From contig DXDV01000067.1 in NCBI GenBank assembly GCA_019115345.1, positions 1-13,302 of the forward strand: a stretch of 13,302 nt of DNA, in the 5' to 3' direction. Origin of the DNA: Candidatus Intestinimonas stercorigallinarum (GTDB taxonomy: Bacteria; Bacillota; Clostridia; Oscillospirales; Oscillospiraceae). Below the pieces are notes generated by a model. It was not told the origin of the DNA, did no database searches, and saw only the letters and a program-made list of their open reading frames with translations. Positions 6,193-13,302 of the stretch are shown one piece after another (within the stretch, counting starts at the first letter, position 1; each line of letters begins with the position of its first letter). Both the position numbers and the translations under genes were made by a program.

Positions 6193-6984
6193 ATGTACAC
6201 CATGGGTATCGATGTGGGCTCCGCCTCCTCCAAGGCGGTCATCCTCCGGGACGGCCGGGAGGTGGTGGCGGCCCGGGCCATCCAGGCCGGCACCGGCAGC
6301 AGCGGCCCCGGGCGGGTGCTGGAGGCGCTGCATGCCGAGAGCGGCCTGGGCGTGGAGGACATGTCCTTCATCCTAGCCACCGGCTACGGCCGCACCTCCC
6401 TTCCCATGGCCGGGAAGCAGATGAGTGAGATCACCTGTCACGCCAAGGGGGTCTTTTTCCAGAACCCCGCCGCCCGCACCGTCATCGACATCGGCGGGCA
6501 GGATGTGAAGGCCATCGCCCTCAACGATCAGGGCGGCATCCGGCAGTTCTACATGAACGACAAGTGCGCCGCCGGCACCGGCCGCTTCCTGGAGGTCATG
6601 GCCAGAGTTCTGGAAGTGCCGCTGGAGGACATGGCGGCCTATCACTTCCGCTCCCACAGCCCCGCCCAGGTGAGCAGCACCTGCACCGTCTTTGCCGAAT
6701 CCGAGGTCATCTCCCTCCTCTCCCGGGGGACGGCCAAGGAGGATATCATCGCCGGCGTTCACTTCAGCGTGGCGGCCAAAGCCTGCGCCCTGGCTCAGCG
6801 GGTGGGGGTCCGAAGCACAGTGGTCCTGACCGGCGGAGCCGGTCAAAACAGCGGCGTAGCCGACGCCATCCAAAAGGAATTGGGCGTACCCCTGGTGGTG
6901 GCCCGTGAGCCCCAGCTCACCGGCGCCCTGGGCGCCGCCCTGCTGGCCTACGAGGAAATGATGAGAAAGGAGCATACCGCATGA
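6193..6984 (+). CDS. 2-hydroxyacyl-CoA dehydratase activator ATPase (HgdC/LcdC/FldI family)
   Basis: This 263-residue protein belongs to the BadF/BadG/HgdC ASKHA-fold ATPases. As a homodimer with one 4Fe-4S cluster between subunits it couples ATP hydrolysis to transfer of a low-potential electron to the dehydratase. It shows the phosphate-binding GIDVGSASSKAV (5-16), ATGYGR, IDIGGQDVKAI and a C-terminal LTGGAGQNSG adenosine-site motif. The cluster ligands are C125 in NDKCAAGTGRF and C164 in STCTVFAESE. Their 39-residue spacing equals C127/C166 of the Acidaminococcus enzyme. The ATG at 6193 has GGGAGG at 6180-6185. The stop overlaps the alpha subunit start by 4 bases (ATGA), so the activator and its target are translationally coupled. 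Length is typical. The natural electron donor, usually ferredoxin or flavodoxin, is not in the window. Confidence 0.96.
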   Translation: MYTMGIDVGSASSKAVILRDGREVVAARAIQAGTGSSGPGRVLEALHAESGLGVEDMSFILATGYGRTSLPMAGKQMSEITCHAKGVFFQNPAARTVIDIGGQDVKAIALNDQGGIRQFYMNDKCAAGTGRFLEVMARVLEVPLEDMAAYHFRSHSPAQVSSTCTVFAESEVISLLSRGTAKEDIIAGVHFSVAAKACALAQRVGVRSTVVLTGGAGQNSGVADAIQKELGVPLVVAREPQLTGALGAALLAYEEMMRKEHTA

Positions 6985-8255
6985 GTGAGAAAATGCCGCA
7001 AGAGATGAGTTCCAAGGAGCTTTTGGCTTACTACCAGGCCAAGCTGGACGAGGAGGCCCGCCAGGCCAAGGCCAACGGCAAGCTGGTGTGCTGGTCGGCC
7101 TCGGTGGCCCCGCCGGAGCTGTGCGTGGCCATGGACATCGCCATGGTCTACCCCGAGACCCACGCCGCCGGCATCGGCGCCCGGAAGGGGGCCATGGACA
7201 TGCTGGAGGTGGCCGACCGCATGGGCTACTCCGTGGACTGCTGCTCCTACGGCCGGGTGAACATGGGCTACATGGAGCTTTTGAAGCAGGAGGCCATGAC
7301 CGGCAAGACCCCCGAGGTCCTGGCCAACTCCCCCGCCGCCCGGGTCCCCCTCCCCGACCTGGTCATCACCTGCAACAACATCTGCAACACCCTGCTCAAG
7401 TGGTATGAGAACCTGGCTGCCGAGCTCAACATCCCCTGCATCGTCATCGACGTGCCCTTCAACCACACCATGCCCGTGTCCGAGCACGCCAAGGAGTACA
7501 TCGCCGACGAGTTCCGCAACGCCATCTCCCAGCTGGAGGTCATCTGCGGCCGTCCCTTCGACTATGAGAAGTTCCATCAGGTCCGCCGGCAGACCCAGCG
7601 CTCCATCGCCCAGTGGAACCGCATCGCCGCCATGAGCCGGTACAAGCCCTCCCCCCTCAACGGCTTCGACCTCTTCAACTACATGGCCCTGGTGGTCTGC
7701 GCCCGCAGCCGCGACTACGCCGAGATCACCTTCAAGAAGTTCGCCGACGAGCTGGAGGAGAAGTACAAGAAGGGCGAGTTCGCCTTCAAGGGCGCCGAGA
7801 AAAACCGGGTGACCTGGGAGGGCATCGCCGTGTGGCCCTACCTGGGGCACACCTTCAAGTCTCTGAAGAACCAGGGCACCATCATGACCGGCTCGGCCTA
7901 CCCCAACATGTGGGACCTCTCCTACGACGCCGAGGACGAGTCCCTCCACTCCATGGCCGAGGCCTACACCCGTACCTACATCAACACCTGCCTGGACAAC
8001 AAGGTGGCCGTGCTGCGCCGGATCATGGAGCAGGGCCAGTGCGACGGCGTGGTCTACCACCTCAACCGCAGCTGCAAGCTCATGAGCTTCCTGAACGTGG
8101 AGACCGCCGAGAAGATCCAGGCGCAGAACGGCCTGCCCTATGTGAGCTTCGACGGCGACCAGACCGACCCCCGGAACTTCGCGCCCGCCCAGTACGACAC
8201 CCGGGTCCAGGCCCTGGGTGAGATGATGGAATCCGCCGCCGGCGGTCAGGCTTGA
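6981..8255 (+). CDS. 2-hydroxyacyl-CoA dehydratase, alpha subunit (HgdA/FldB/LcdA-like)
   Basis: This 424-residue protein is one half of the 4Fe-4S dehydratase that removes water from (R)-2-hydroxyacyl-CoA through a ketyl radical, giving a 2-enoyl-CoA. The family pattern is clear: LVCWSASVAPPELCVAMD (C37, C48), the VDCCSYGR segment, DLVITCNNICNTLLKWYENLA, and near the C-terminus GVVYHLNRSCKLMSF. Several of these cysteines are candidate cluster ligands. There is no signal peptide. With the 374-residue beta subunit, the calculated sizes of about 48 and 41 kDa are near those reported for the lactoyl-CoA dehydratase of Clostridium propionicum. Other members act on 2-hydroxyglutaryl-, phenyllactyl- or 2-hydroxyisocaproyl-CoA, so the substrate is not settled. 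It begins within the activator gene, and the beta subunit gene starts 16 bases after its stop. Confidence 0.95.
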   Translation: MSEKMPQEMSSKELLAYYQAKLDEEARQAKANGKLVCWSASVAPPELCVAMDIAMVYPETHAAGIGARKGAMDMLEVADRMGYSVDCCSYGRVNMGYMELLKQEAMTGKTPEVLANSPAARVPLPDLVITCNNICNTLLKWYENLAAELNIPCIVIDVPFNHTMPVSEHAKEYIADEFRNAISQLEVICGRPFDYEKFHQVRRQTQRSIAQWNRIAAMSRYKPSPLNGFDLFNYMALVVCARSRDYAEITFKKFADELEEKYKKGEFAFKGAEKNRVTWEGIAVWPYLGHTFKSLKNQGTIMTGSAYPNMWDLSYDAEDESLHSMAEAYTRTYINTCLDNKVAVLRRIMEQGQCDGVVYHLNRSCKLMSFLNVETAEKIQAQNGLPYVSFDGDQTDPRNFAPAQYDTRVQALGEMMESAAGGQA

Positions 8256-8271
8256 GGAAGGAGCGGAAGAC

Positions 8272-9396
8272 ATGGAAGAGAAGATCAGATCCCTGCTGGC
8301 AGAGTTCAAGACCATCGCCAGCCATCCCGAGCAGGCCGTGGCCGACCATCTGGCCCAGACCGGCAAGGGCGCCATCGGCATGATGCCCATTTACGCCCCC
8401 GAGGAGCTGGTCCACGCCACCGGCTTCCTCCCCGTGGGGCTCTGGGGCGGCAGCCGCCCCGTCGCCAAGGCCCGGACCTACCTCCCCCCCTTCGCCTGCT
8501 CCATCATGCAGCAGGTCATGGAGCTGGAGTGCGAGGGCGTCTATGACGGCCTGGCCGCCGTGGTGTTCTCCGTCCCCTGCGACACCCTCAAGTGCATGTC
8601 CCAGAAGTGGAAGGGCACCTCCCCCGTGCTGGTCTTTACCCATCCCCAGAACCGGGGCCTGGAGGCGGCCAACCGCTTCCTGGAGCGGGAGTACGCCATC
8701 CTTCAGGAGAAGCTGGAGACCATCACCGGCGTGAAGATCACCAACGCCGCCCTGGAGAACTCCATCCGGATCTACAACGAGAACCGGGCCGCCATGCGGG
8801 CGTTCTCCGCCCTGGCCGCCCAGTATCCCCAGGTCATCTCCGCCGTGGACCGCCACGCCGTCTTCAAGGCCCGGCTCTTCCTGGAGAAGTCCCGCCACAC
8901 CGCCATGGTGCGGGAACTGATGGAGGCCGTCCGGGCCTCCGAGCCCCAGCCCTGGACCGGCAAGCGGGTGGTGGTCACCGGCATCCTGCTGGAGCCCGAC
9001 GGACTGCTGGAGCTCTTCGACCGGCTGGGTCTGGCCATCGCGGCCGACGACCTGGCCCAGGAGTCCCGCCAGGTCCGGGTGGACGTGCCCGACGGCGACG
9101 AGGCCCCCCTCTACCGCCTGGCCCGGGTGTGGCAGAACCTGTACGGCTGCTCCGTGGCCACCGACACCAAGAAGCAGCGGGGCCCCATGCTCCTGGATAT
9201 GGTCCGCAAGACCGGGGCCGACGCCGTGGTGGTGGCCATGATGAAGTTCTGCGACCCCGAGGAGTGGGACTACCCCATCTACTTCAAGCAGCTGGAGGCC
9301 CAGGGCGTCCCCAACCTCATGATCGAGGTGGATCAGGAGGCCAGCGCCTTCGAGCAGGTCCACACCCGGCTCCAGAGCCTGGTGGAGACCCTGTAA
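8272..9396 (+). CDS. 2-hydroxyacyl-CoA dehydratase, beta subunit (HgdB/FldC-like)
   Basis: This 374-residue protein is the second dehydratase subunit and forms a heterodimer with the product of the preceding gene. It shares the HgdB-type layout: GMMPIYAPEELVHATGFLPVGLWGG (about 36-60), YLPPFACSIMQQVMELE, PCDTLKCMSQKW, and the late MMKFCDPEEWDYP and IEVDQEAS motifs. Candidate 4Fe-4S ligands are the cysteines in FACS, CDTLKC and KFCDPEE. The start has AGGAAGGAG at 8255-8263, 8 bases before the ATG. The TAA stop at 9394-9396 lies inside the ribosome binding site of the CoA-transferase gene, so the two are coupled. Length equals that of phenyllactate and lactate enzyme beta subunits, and no motif seen decides between substrates. 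Confidence 0.95.
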   Translation: MEEKIRSLLAEFKTIASHPEQAVADHLAQTGKGAIGMMPIYAPEELVHATGFLPVGLWGGSRPVAKARTYLPPFACSIMQQVMELECEGVYDGLAAVVFSVPCDTLKCMSQKWKGTSPVLVFTHPQNRGLEAANRFLEREYAILQEKLETITGVKITNAALENSIRIYNENRAAMRAFSALAAQYPQVISAVDRHAVFKARLFLEKSRHTAMVRELMEAVRASEPQPWTGKRVVVTGILLEPDGLLELFDRLGLAIAADDLAQESRQVRVDVPDGDEAPLYRLARVWQNLYGCSVATDTKKQRGPMLLDMVRKTGADAVVVAMMKFCDPEEWDYPIYFKQLEAQGVPNLMIEVDQEASAFEQVHTRLQSLVETL

Positions 9397-9409
9397 GGAG
9401 GTGGACGCC

Positions 9410-10969
9410 ATGGGCAAGCCCCAGATCATCACCGCCCGGGAGGCCGCTGAGCTTCTGCGGGACGGGGACACCCTGACCACCAGCGGCTTTGTAGCCAGCT
9501 GCATCCCGGAAGCCCTCAACAAGGCGGTGGAGCGGCGCTTCCTGGAGACCGGCCATCCCCGGGACCTGACCTACCTTTACGTCTCTTCTCAGGGAAACCG
9601 GGACGGTCGGGGCGGCGAACACTATGCCCACAAGGGCCTGCTCAAGCGCTTTATCGCCGCCCACTGGGCTACGGTGCCGGCTCTTGGCGAGATGGCCATG
9701 CGGAATGAAATTGAGGGCTATAATCTCTCCCAGGGCGCCCTTTGCCACCTGTTCCGGGACATCGCCGGCCATAAGCCCGGCACCATCACCCCCGTGGGCC
9801 TGGGCACCTTCCTGGACCCCCGCAATGGCGGCGGAAAGATCAACAGCATCACCACCGAGGATATGGTGGAGCTCATCACCATCCATGGGAAGGAATACCT
9901 CTTCTACCCCGCCTTCCCCGTTCAGGTGGCATTTCTCCGGGGTACTTACGCCGACGAGCGCGGCAACGTGACCCTGGAGCATGAGGTAGCCCCCCTAGAG
10001 GCCACTTCGGTCGCCCAGGCGGTCAAAAACAGCGGCGGCGTGGTGGTGGTCCAGGTGGAGGAGGTGGTCCGGGCAGGCAGCCTGGATCCCAGACTGGTAA
10101 AGATCCCGGGGATCTATGTAGATTACCTGGTTGTGGCTCCGCCGGAGGAGCATCAGCAATCTTTGGACTGCGGCTGTGACCTTACCATCTGCGGCGCTCT
10201 GCGCGGCCCTGACACGGTCTCCGCCCCCCTTGCGCTCAGCGCCAAGAAGATCATCGGCCGCCGGGGCGCTCTGGAGCTGACCTCCGGTGTGACGGTCAAC
10301 CTGGGCGTCGGTGCGCCGGAGTACGTGGCGGCGGTGGCCGCCGAGGAGGGCATCGGCAATCAGATGACCTTGACGGTGGAGAGCGGCCCCATCGGCGGCA
10401 TTCCCCAGGGCGGGCTCCGATTTGGCTCCTCCCGCAACGCTGACGCCATCCTGGACCAGGGCTACCAGTTCGATTTCTACGACGGCGGCGGCCTGGACCA
10501 GACCTACCTTGGCCTGGCCCAGTGCGACCGATACGGCAACATCAACGTCAGCCGCTTTGGGCCCAAGATCGCCGGCTGCGGCGGCTTCATTGACATCAGC
10601 CAGAATACCCGGCAGGTCTTTTTCTGCGGCACCTTCACCGCCGACGGCCTGAAGGTCCAGGTGAAGGACGGCGCTGTCCACATCCTCCAGGAGGGCCGCA
10701 GCAGGAAATTCCTGCGCCAGGTGGAGCAGGTGACCTTCAGCGGCGACATGGCGGTGAAGAACGGCCAGGAGGTGACCTACATCACCGAGCGCTGCGTCTT
10801 TCGGCTCCGCTCCGACGGCCTCCATCTGACCGAGATCGCTCCGGGCGTCGATCTGGAGCGGGACATCCTGGCCCAGATGGATTTTACGCCCGCCATCGAC
10901 CATGTGGACGGGGCAGTCCCCCTGATGGACCCCCGCATTTTCCGGGACGCCCCCATGGGCCTTGCCTGA
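9410..10969 (+). CDS. Family I acyl-CoA:acetate/propionate CoA-transferase (Pct/YdiF-like)
   Basis: This 519-residue enzyme transfers CoA between an acyl-CoA donor (typically acetyl- or propionyl-CoA) and a carboxylic acid, and would activate the 2-hydroxy acid for the dehydratase. Both family I halves are fused in one chain. The catalytic glutamate is E324 in TVESGPIGGIPQGG, the same position as E324 of Clostridium propionicum propionate CoA-transferase. The oxyanion/CoA-site segment GAPEYVA precedes it. The ATG at 9410 is chosen because AAGGAGGT at 9395-9402 sits 7 bases before it; the GTG at 9401 lies inside that site. Codon choice is less GC-extreme than in the dehydratase genes, with more A/T-ending codons at about 9640-10250. 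It is the last gene of the operon, followed by a strong terminator. A fused family I transferase suits the lactate path, but YdiF-type enzymes are broad. Confidence 0.93.
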   Translation: MGKPQIITAREAAELLRDGDTLTTSGFVASCIPEALNKAVERRFLETGHPRDLTYLYVSSQGNRDGRGGEHYAHKGLLKRFIAAHWATVPALGEMAMRNEIEGYNLSQGALCHLFRDIAGHKPGTITPVGLGTFLDPRNGGGKINSITTEDMVELITIHGKEYLFYPAFPVQVAFLRGTYADERGNVTLEHEVAPLEATSVAQAVKNSGGVVVVQVEEVVRAGSLDPRLVKIPGIYVDYLVVAPPEEHQQSLDCGCDLTICGALRGPDTVSAPLALSAKKIIGRRGALELTSGVTVNLGVGAPEYVAAVAAEEGIGNQMTLTVESGPIGGIPQGGLRFGSSRNADAILDQGYQFDFYDGGGLDQTYLGLAQCDRYGNINVSRFGPKIAGCGGFIDISQNTRQVFFCGTFTADGLKVQVKDGAVHILQEGRSRKFLRQVEQVTFSGDMAVKNGQEVTYITERCVFRLRSDGLHLTEIAPGVDLERDILAQMDFTPAIDHVDGAVPLMDPRIFRDAPMGLA

Positions 10970-11021
10970 CCTCCCGTTCCTCTCTTTTCTATTGCTTCCC
11001 TCTTCTCAAAAGTGTGTGTGT

Positions 11022-11067
11022 GCGGCAGTGCCGGGGCGGATCTCCGCCCCGGCACTGCCGCGTCTTT
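11022..11067 (+). terminator. Strong intrinsic terminator of the dehydratase operon
   Basis: GCGGCAGTGCCGGGGCGG (11022-11039) pairs perfectly with CCGCCCCGGCACTGCCGC (11044-11061) around ATCT, an 18-bp stem, followed by GTCTTTTT. It lies 53 bases after the CoA-transferase stop. On the minus strand the stem is followed by an ACACACAC run and then TTTT, so it may also slow transcripts from nrdJ, but less efficiently. Confidence 0.9.
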
Positions 11068-11081
11068 TTCCATATTTTCTG

Positions 11082-13302
11082 TCAGCCGCACTTGGAGTAG
11101 CCGCAGTTCCGGCAGGTGACGCAGCCGCCCTCATGCTCCAGGGGGCTGCCGCACTCGGGGCAGAACTTGGCCAGCTTGGCCTCGGCGGGGGTCATGTCCG
11201 GGTTCAGGTTTCCCTTGGGGCCCTCCACCACGGCCGCCTTCCGGGGACCCATGGGGGGCGGACAGGGGGGGATGCGGTTGCCCTGGGAGGCCTTCATCAC
11301 CTTCTCGATGGCCTTGGCGATGGCGTCGGGGCAGGAGGTGACGGGGATGCCCGGCTGGCGGATGCAGGAGGGGCAGCGGATGCCCTTGAGCTGGGTGATG
11401 ATCTCATCGCTGTCCACGCCGGAGCGCAGGGCGATGGACACCAGGCGGGCGGTGGCCTCCGACTGGGAGGGGCAGCCCCCGGCCCGGCCGGTGTTGGTAA
11501 AGACCTCGCAGATGCCCTGCTCGTCGTAGTTGACCGTGATGAAGAGCTTGCCGCAGCCGATCTTCACCTTCTCAGTGTAGCCCATGGTGACGTCGGGCCG
11601 GGGCCGGGGCAGGATGGAGCCGTTGCGCATGATGCAGGCGGTGGAATCGCAGGCGGCGTCCAGCGTCTGCTCCACGTGGTCGGGGAGGGTCTTGCCCTCC
11701 TTGCCGTCGTTGACCTTGCCGATGTTCAAGACCTGCTCGTCCCGGCTGCCGTCCCGGTAGATGGTGGTGCCCTTGCACCCCAGCTGGTAGGCCAGGCGGT
11801 AGACCTGGGCCACATCCTCCCGGGTGGCGGCGTTGGAGAAGTTGACCGTCTTGCTCACGGCGTTGTCGGTGAAGGCCTGGAAGGCGGCCTGCATCTTCAC
11901 GTGCCAGATGGGGGAGACGTCGTGGGCGCAGACAAAGACCCGCTTCATGTCCTCCGGGATGCCCTCCACGTGGGCCAAAGTGCCCTGCTCCACGACGGCC
12001 TTCATCAACGCCTCGGAGTAGAGCCCCCGGCGGGTCAGTTCCTCCTTGAGGATGCCGTTGGTCTCGATGAGGTGGGTGCTGTCCATGACGTTGCGGATAT
12101 AGGCGTAGGCAAAGACCGGCTCCACGCCGCTGGACACCCCGGCGATGATGGAGAGGGTGCCGGTGGGGGCGACGGTGGTGACGGTGGCGTTGCGCAGGGG
12201 CTTGCCGTCCTTGTAGACGCTCTCCCCGAAGAGGGGGAAGGCCCCGCGGACCGCCGCCAGGTCCTCGCTGGCCTGGTGGCCCACGGTCTGCACCAGCTCC
12301 ATGACCTCCCGGGCCATGGCCACGCCGGCGTCGGAGTCGTAGGGGATGCCCAGATAGAGGAGCATGTCGGCAAAGCCCATGACGCCCAGGCCGATCTTCC
12401 GGGTCAGCTTGGTGACCTGGTCGATCTCGGGCAGGGGGTACTGATTGACCTCGATGACGTTGTCCAGGAAGTGGACGGCGGTGCGGATGGTCTTTTCCAG
12501 CTTCTCCCGGTCCAGGGCATAGCCGCCGGCGGTCTTTTTCAGGTGGTTGACCAGGTTGATGGAGCCCAGGTTGCACGCCTCATAGGGCAGCAGGGGCTGC
12601 TCCCCGCAGGGGTTGGTGGACTCGATCTCCCCCTGCTTGGGGCAGGGGTTGTCCCGGTTGAGCCGGTCCAGGAAGATGATGCCCGGCTCGCCGGTACGCC
12701 AGGCGGAGTCCACGATGGCGTCAAAGACCGCCCGGGCGCCCAGCCGGCCGGTGATCTTTTTGGAGGCCGGGTCCACCAGGTCGTACTCCCCGCCGGCCTC
12801 CACCGCCGCCATGAAGGTCTCGGTCAGGCCCACGGAGATGTTGAAGTTGGTGATCTCCTTGGTGTCGTTCTTGCAGGTGATGAACTCCATGATGTCGGGG
12901 TGGTCCACCCGGAGGATGCCCATGTTGGCCCCCCGGCGGGTGCCGCCCTGCTTCACCGCCTCGGTGGCGGCGTTAAAGACCTTCATGAAGGAGATGGGCC
13001 CGCTGGCCACGCCGCCGGTGGAGTTCACCGTGGAGCCCTTGGCCCGGAGCCGGGAGAAGGAGAAGCCGGTGCCGCCGCCCGACTTGTGGATGAGGGCGGC
13101 GTTCTTGATGGCGTCGAAGATATCCTCCATGGAGTCGGCCACCGGCAGCACGAAGCAGGCGGAGAGCTGCCCCAGGGGCCGGCCGGCGTTCATGAGGGTG
13201 GGGGAGTTGGGCAGGAAGTCCAGGTTGGTCATCAGGTCAAAGAAGGACCTGGCGGTGGCGGCCACATCGGCCTGGGGGTCAAAGCGGGCGTCGGCAGCGG
13301 CG
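11082..13302 (-). CDS. nrdJ: Vitamin B12-dependent (class II) ribonucleotide reductase, 5' end outside window
   Basis: This is adenosylcobalamin-dependent ribonucleotide reductase, which makes deoxyribonucleotides without oxygen. The frame is open to the right edge, so the N-terminus (probably with an ATP-cone or start of the core) is missing; about 740 residues are visible. A GTG at 13265 is not the true start, because the conserved sequence continues upstream as AADARFDPQADVAATARSFF. Motifs include LDFLPNSPTLMNAGRPLGQLSACFVLPV with a substrate-site cysteine, SGGGTGFSFSRLR, NPCGEQPLLPYEACNLGSINL with the radical cysteine (codon at 12608-12606), and PTGTLSIIAG. The C-terminus carries a zinc-ribbon-like CPECGSPLEHEGGCVTCRNCGYSKCG region with several CxxC pairs, some probably re-reducing the active site. 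The gene is convergent with the dehydratase operon and appears functionally unrelated to it. Confidence 0.96.
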   Translation of the reverse strand, partial: AAADARFDPQADVAATARSFFDLMTNLDFLPNSPTLMNAGRPLGQLSACFVLPVADSMEDIFDAIKNAALIHKSGGGTGFSFSRLRAKGSTVNSTGGVASGPISFMKVFNAATEAVKQGGTRRGANMGILRVDHPDIMEFITCKNDTKEITNFNISVGLTETFMAAVEAGGEYDLVDPASKKITGRLGARAVFDAIVDSAWRTGEPGIIFLDRLNRDNPCPKQGEIESTNPCGEQPLLPYEACNLGSINLVNHLKKTAGGYALDREKLEKTIRTAVHFLDNVIEVNQYPLPEIDQVTKLTRKIGLGVMGFADMLLYLGIPYDSDAGVAMAREVMELVQTVGHQASEDLAAVRGAFPLFGESVYKDGKPLRNATVTTVAPTGTLSIIAGVSSGVEPVFAYAYIRNVMDSTHLIETNGILKEELTRRGLYSEALMKAVVEQGTLAHVEGIPEDMKRVFVCAHDVSPIWHVKMQAAFQAFTDNAVSKTVNFSNAATREDVAQVYRLAYQLGCKGTTIYRDGSRDEQVLNIGKVNDGKEGKTLPDHVEQTLDAACDSTACIMRNGSILPRPRPDVTMGYTEKVKIGCGKLFITVNYDEQGICEVFTNTGRAGGCPSQSEATARLVSIALRSGVDSDEIITQLKGIRCPSCIRQPGIPVTSCPDAIAKAIEKVMKASQGNRIPPCPPPMGPRKAAVVEGPKGNLNPDMTPAEAKLAKFCPECGSPLEHEGGCVTCRNCGYSKCG

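Noticed and set aside
9401..9409. GTG at 9401 as start of the CoA-transferase
   Set aside because: It lies inside the Shine-Dalgarno sequence. ATG 9410 has ideal spacing and puts the catalytic Glu at 324, as in the characterised enzyme.
6948..9522. Two overlapping 480-codon minus-strand frames opposite the dehydratase genes
   Set aside because: Shadow frames with compositionally odd, motif-free translations. The plus strand encodes well-known families throughout.
11011..11021. GTGTGTGTGTG run as a possible microsatellite or phase-variable tract
   Set aside because: Short, intergenic, and next to a terminator. No gene start or promoter is placed to be switched by it.
1..13302. CRISPR arrays, tRNA or rRNA genes, and known riboswitches
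   Set aside because: No evenly spaced repeats, cloverleaf-like segment or recognisable riboswitch core was seen in the intergenic regions.

Overview
The window looks like part of the chromosome of a high-GC, anaerobic, gut-type Clostridia, most likely an Oscillospirales bacterium of the Flavonifractor/Intestinimonas/Lawsonibacter kind. This is an inference from strongly GC-biased codon use, strong AGGAGG-type ribosome binding sites, and oxygen-sensitive enzymes (4Fe-4S serine dehydratase, ATP-primed 2-hydroxyacyl-CoA dehydratase) beside a B12-dependent ribonucleotide reductase. No rRNA or other taxonomic marker is present.

Layout. (1) Bases 1-898 hold the end of an ABC permease and its complete ATPase, an importer of the COG4120/COG1101 type with unknown substrate. 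(2) Bases 899-1099 hold a compact series of perfect hairpins bounded by a 37-bp direct repeat that duplicates the 3' end of the ATPase gene. The second copy runs directly into an SDF/DAACS symporter that has lost about 74 N-terminal residues (TM1, TM2 and the start of TM3). (3) Bases 1100-3724 form a serine-use unit: the truncated, probably serine/threonine-type symporter followed closely by sdaAB and sdaAA, which deaminate L-serine to pyruvate. (4) Bases 3775-4081 are an AT-richer, MITE-like element with imperfect terminal inverted repeats. Its right end stops one base before the stop codon of the next gene. (5) Bases 4082-5548 (minus strand) encode a large helix-turn-helix regulator, divergent from the operon that follows. 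The intergenic region has a good minus-strand promoter and two TCAAGyTTGA palindromes as candidate operators. (6) Bases 5748-10969 are a tight plus-strand operon: VOC/epimerase-like protein, dehydratase activator ATPase, dehydratase alpha and beta subunits, and a family I CoA-transferase. A strong terminator follows at 11022-11067. (7) Bases 11082-13302 (minus strand) are most of nrdJ, the class II ribonucleotide reductase, cut by the window edge.

How the genes may work together. The CoA-transferase would load CoA onto a 2-hydroxy acid, the VOC protein may set the stereochemistry of the thioester, and the activator would inject one electron into the alpha/beta dehydratase to form a 2-enoyl-CoA. 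Subunit sizes and the CoA-transferase type resemble the lactate/acrylate system, but no enoyl-CoA reductase is in the window, so the substrate is open. Serine deamination next door yields pyruvate, which could feed lactate into such a path; that link is a hypothesis. The main points for a second look are the repeat/hairpin junction with the truncated symporter, the VOC protein in a dehydratase operon, the uncharacterised regulator with its palindromes, the MITE-like element, and the cysteine-rich tail of SdaAA.
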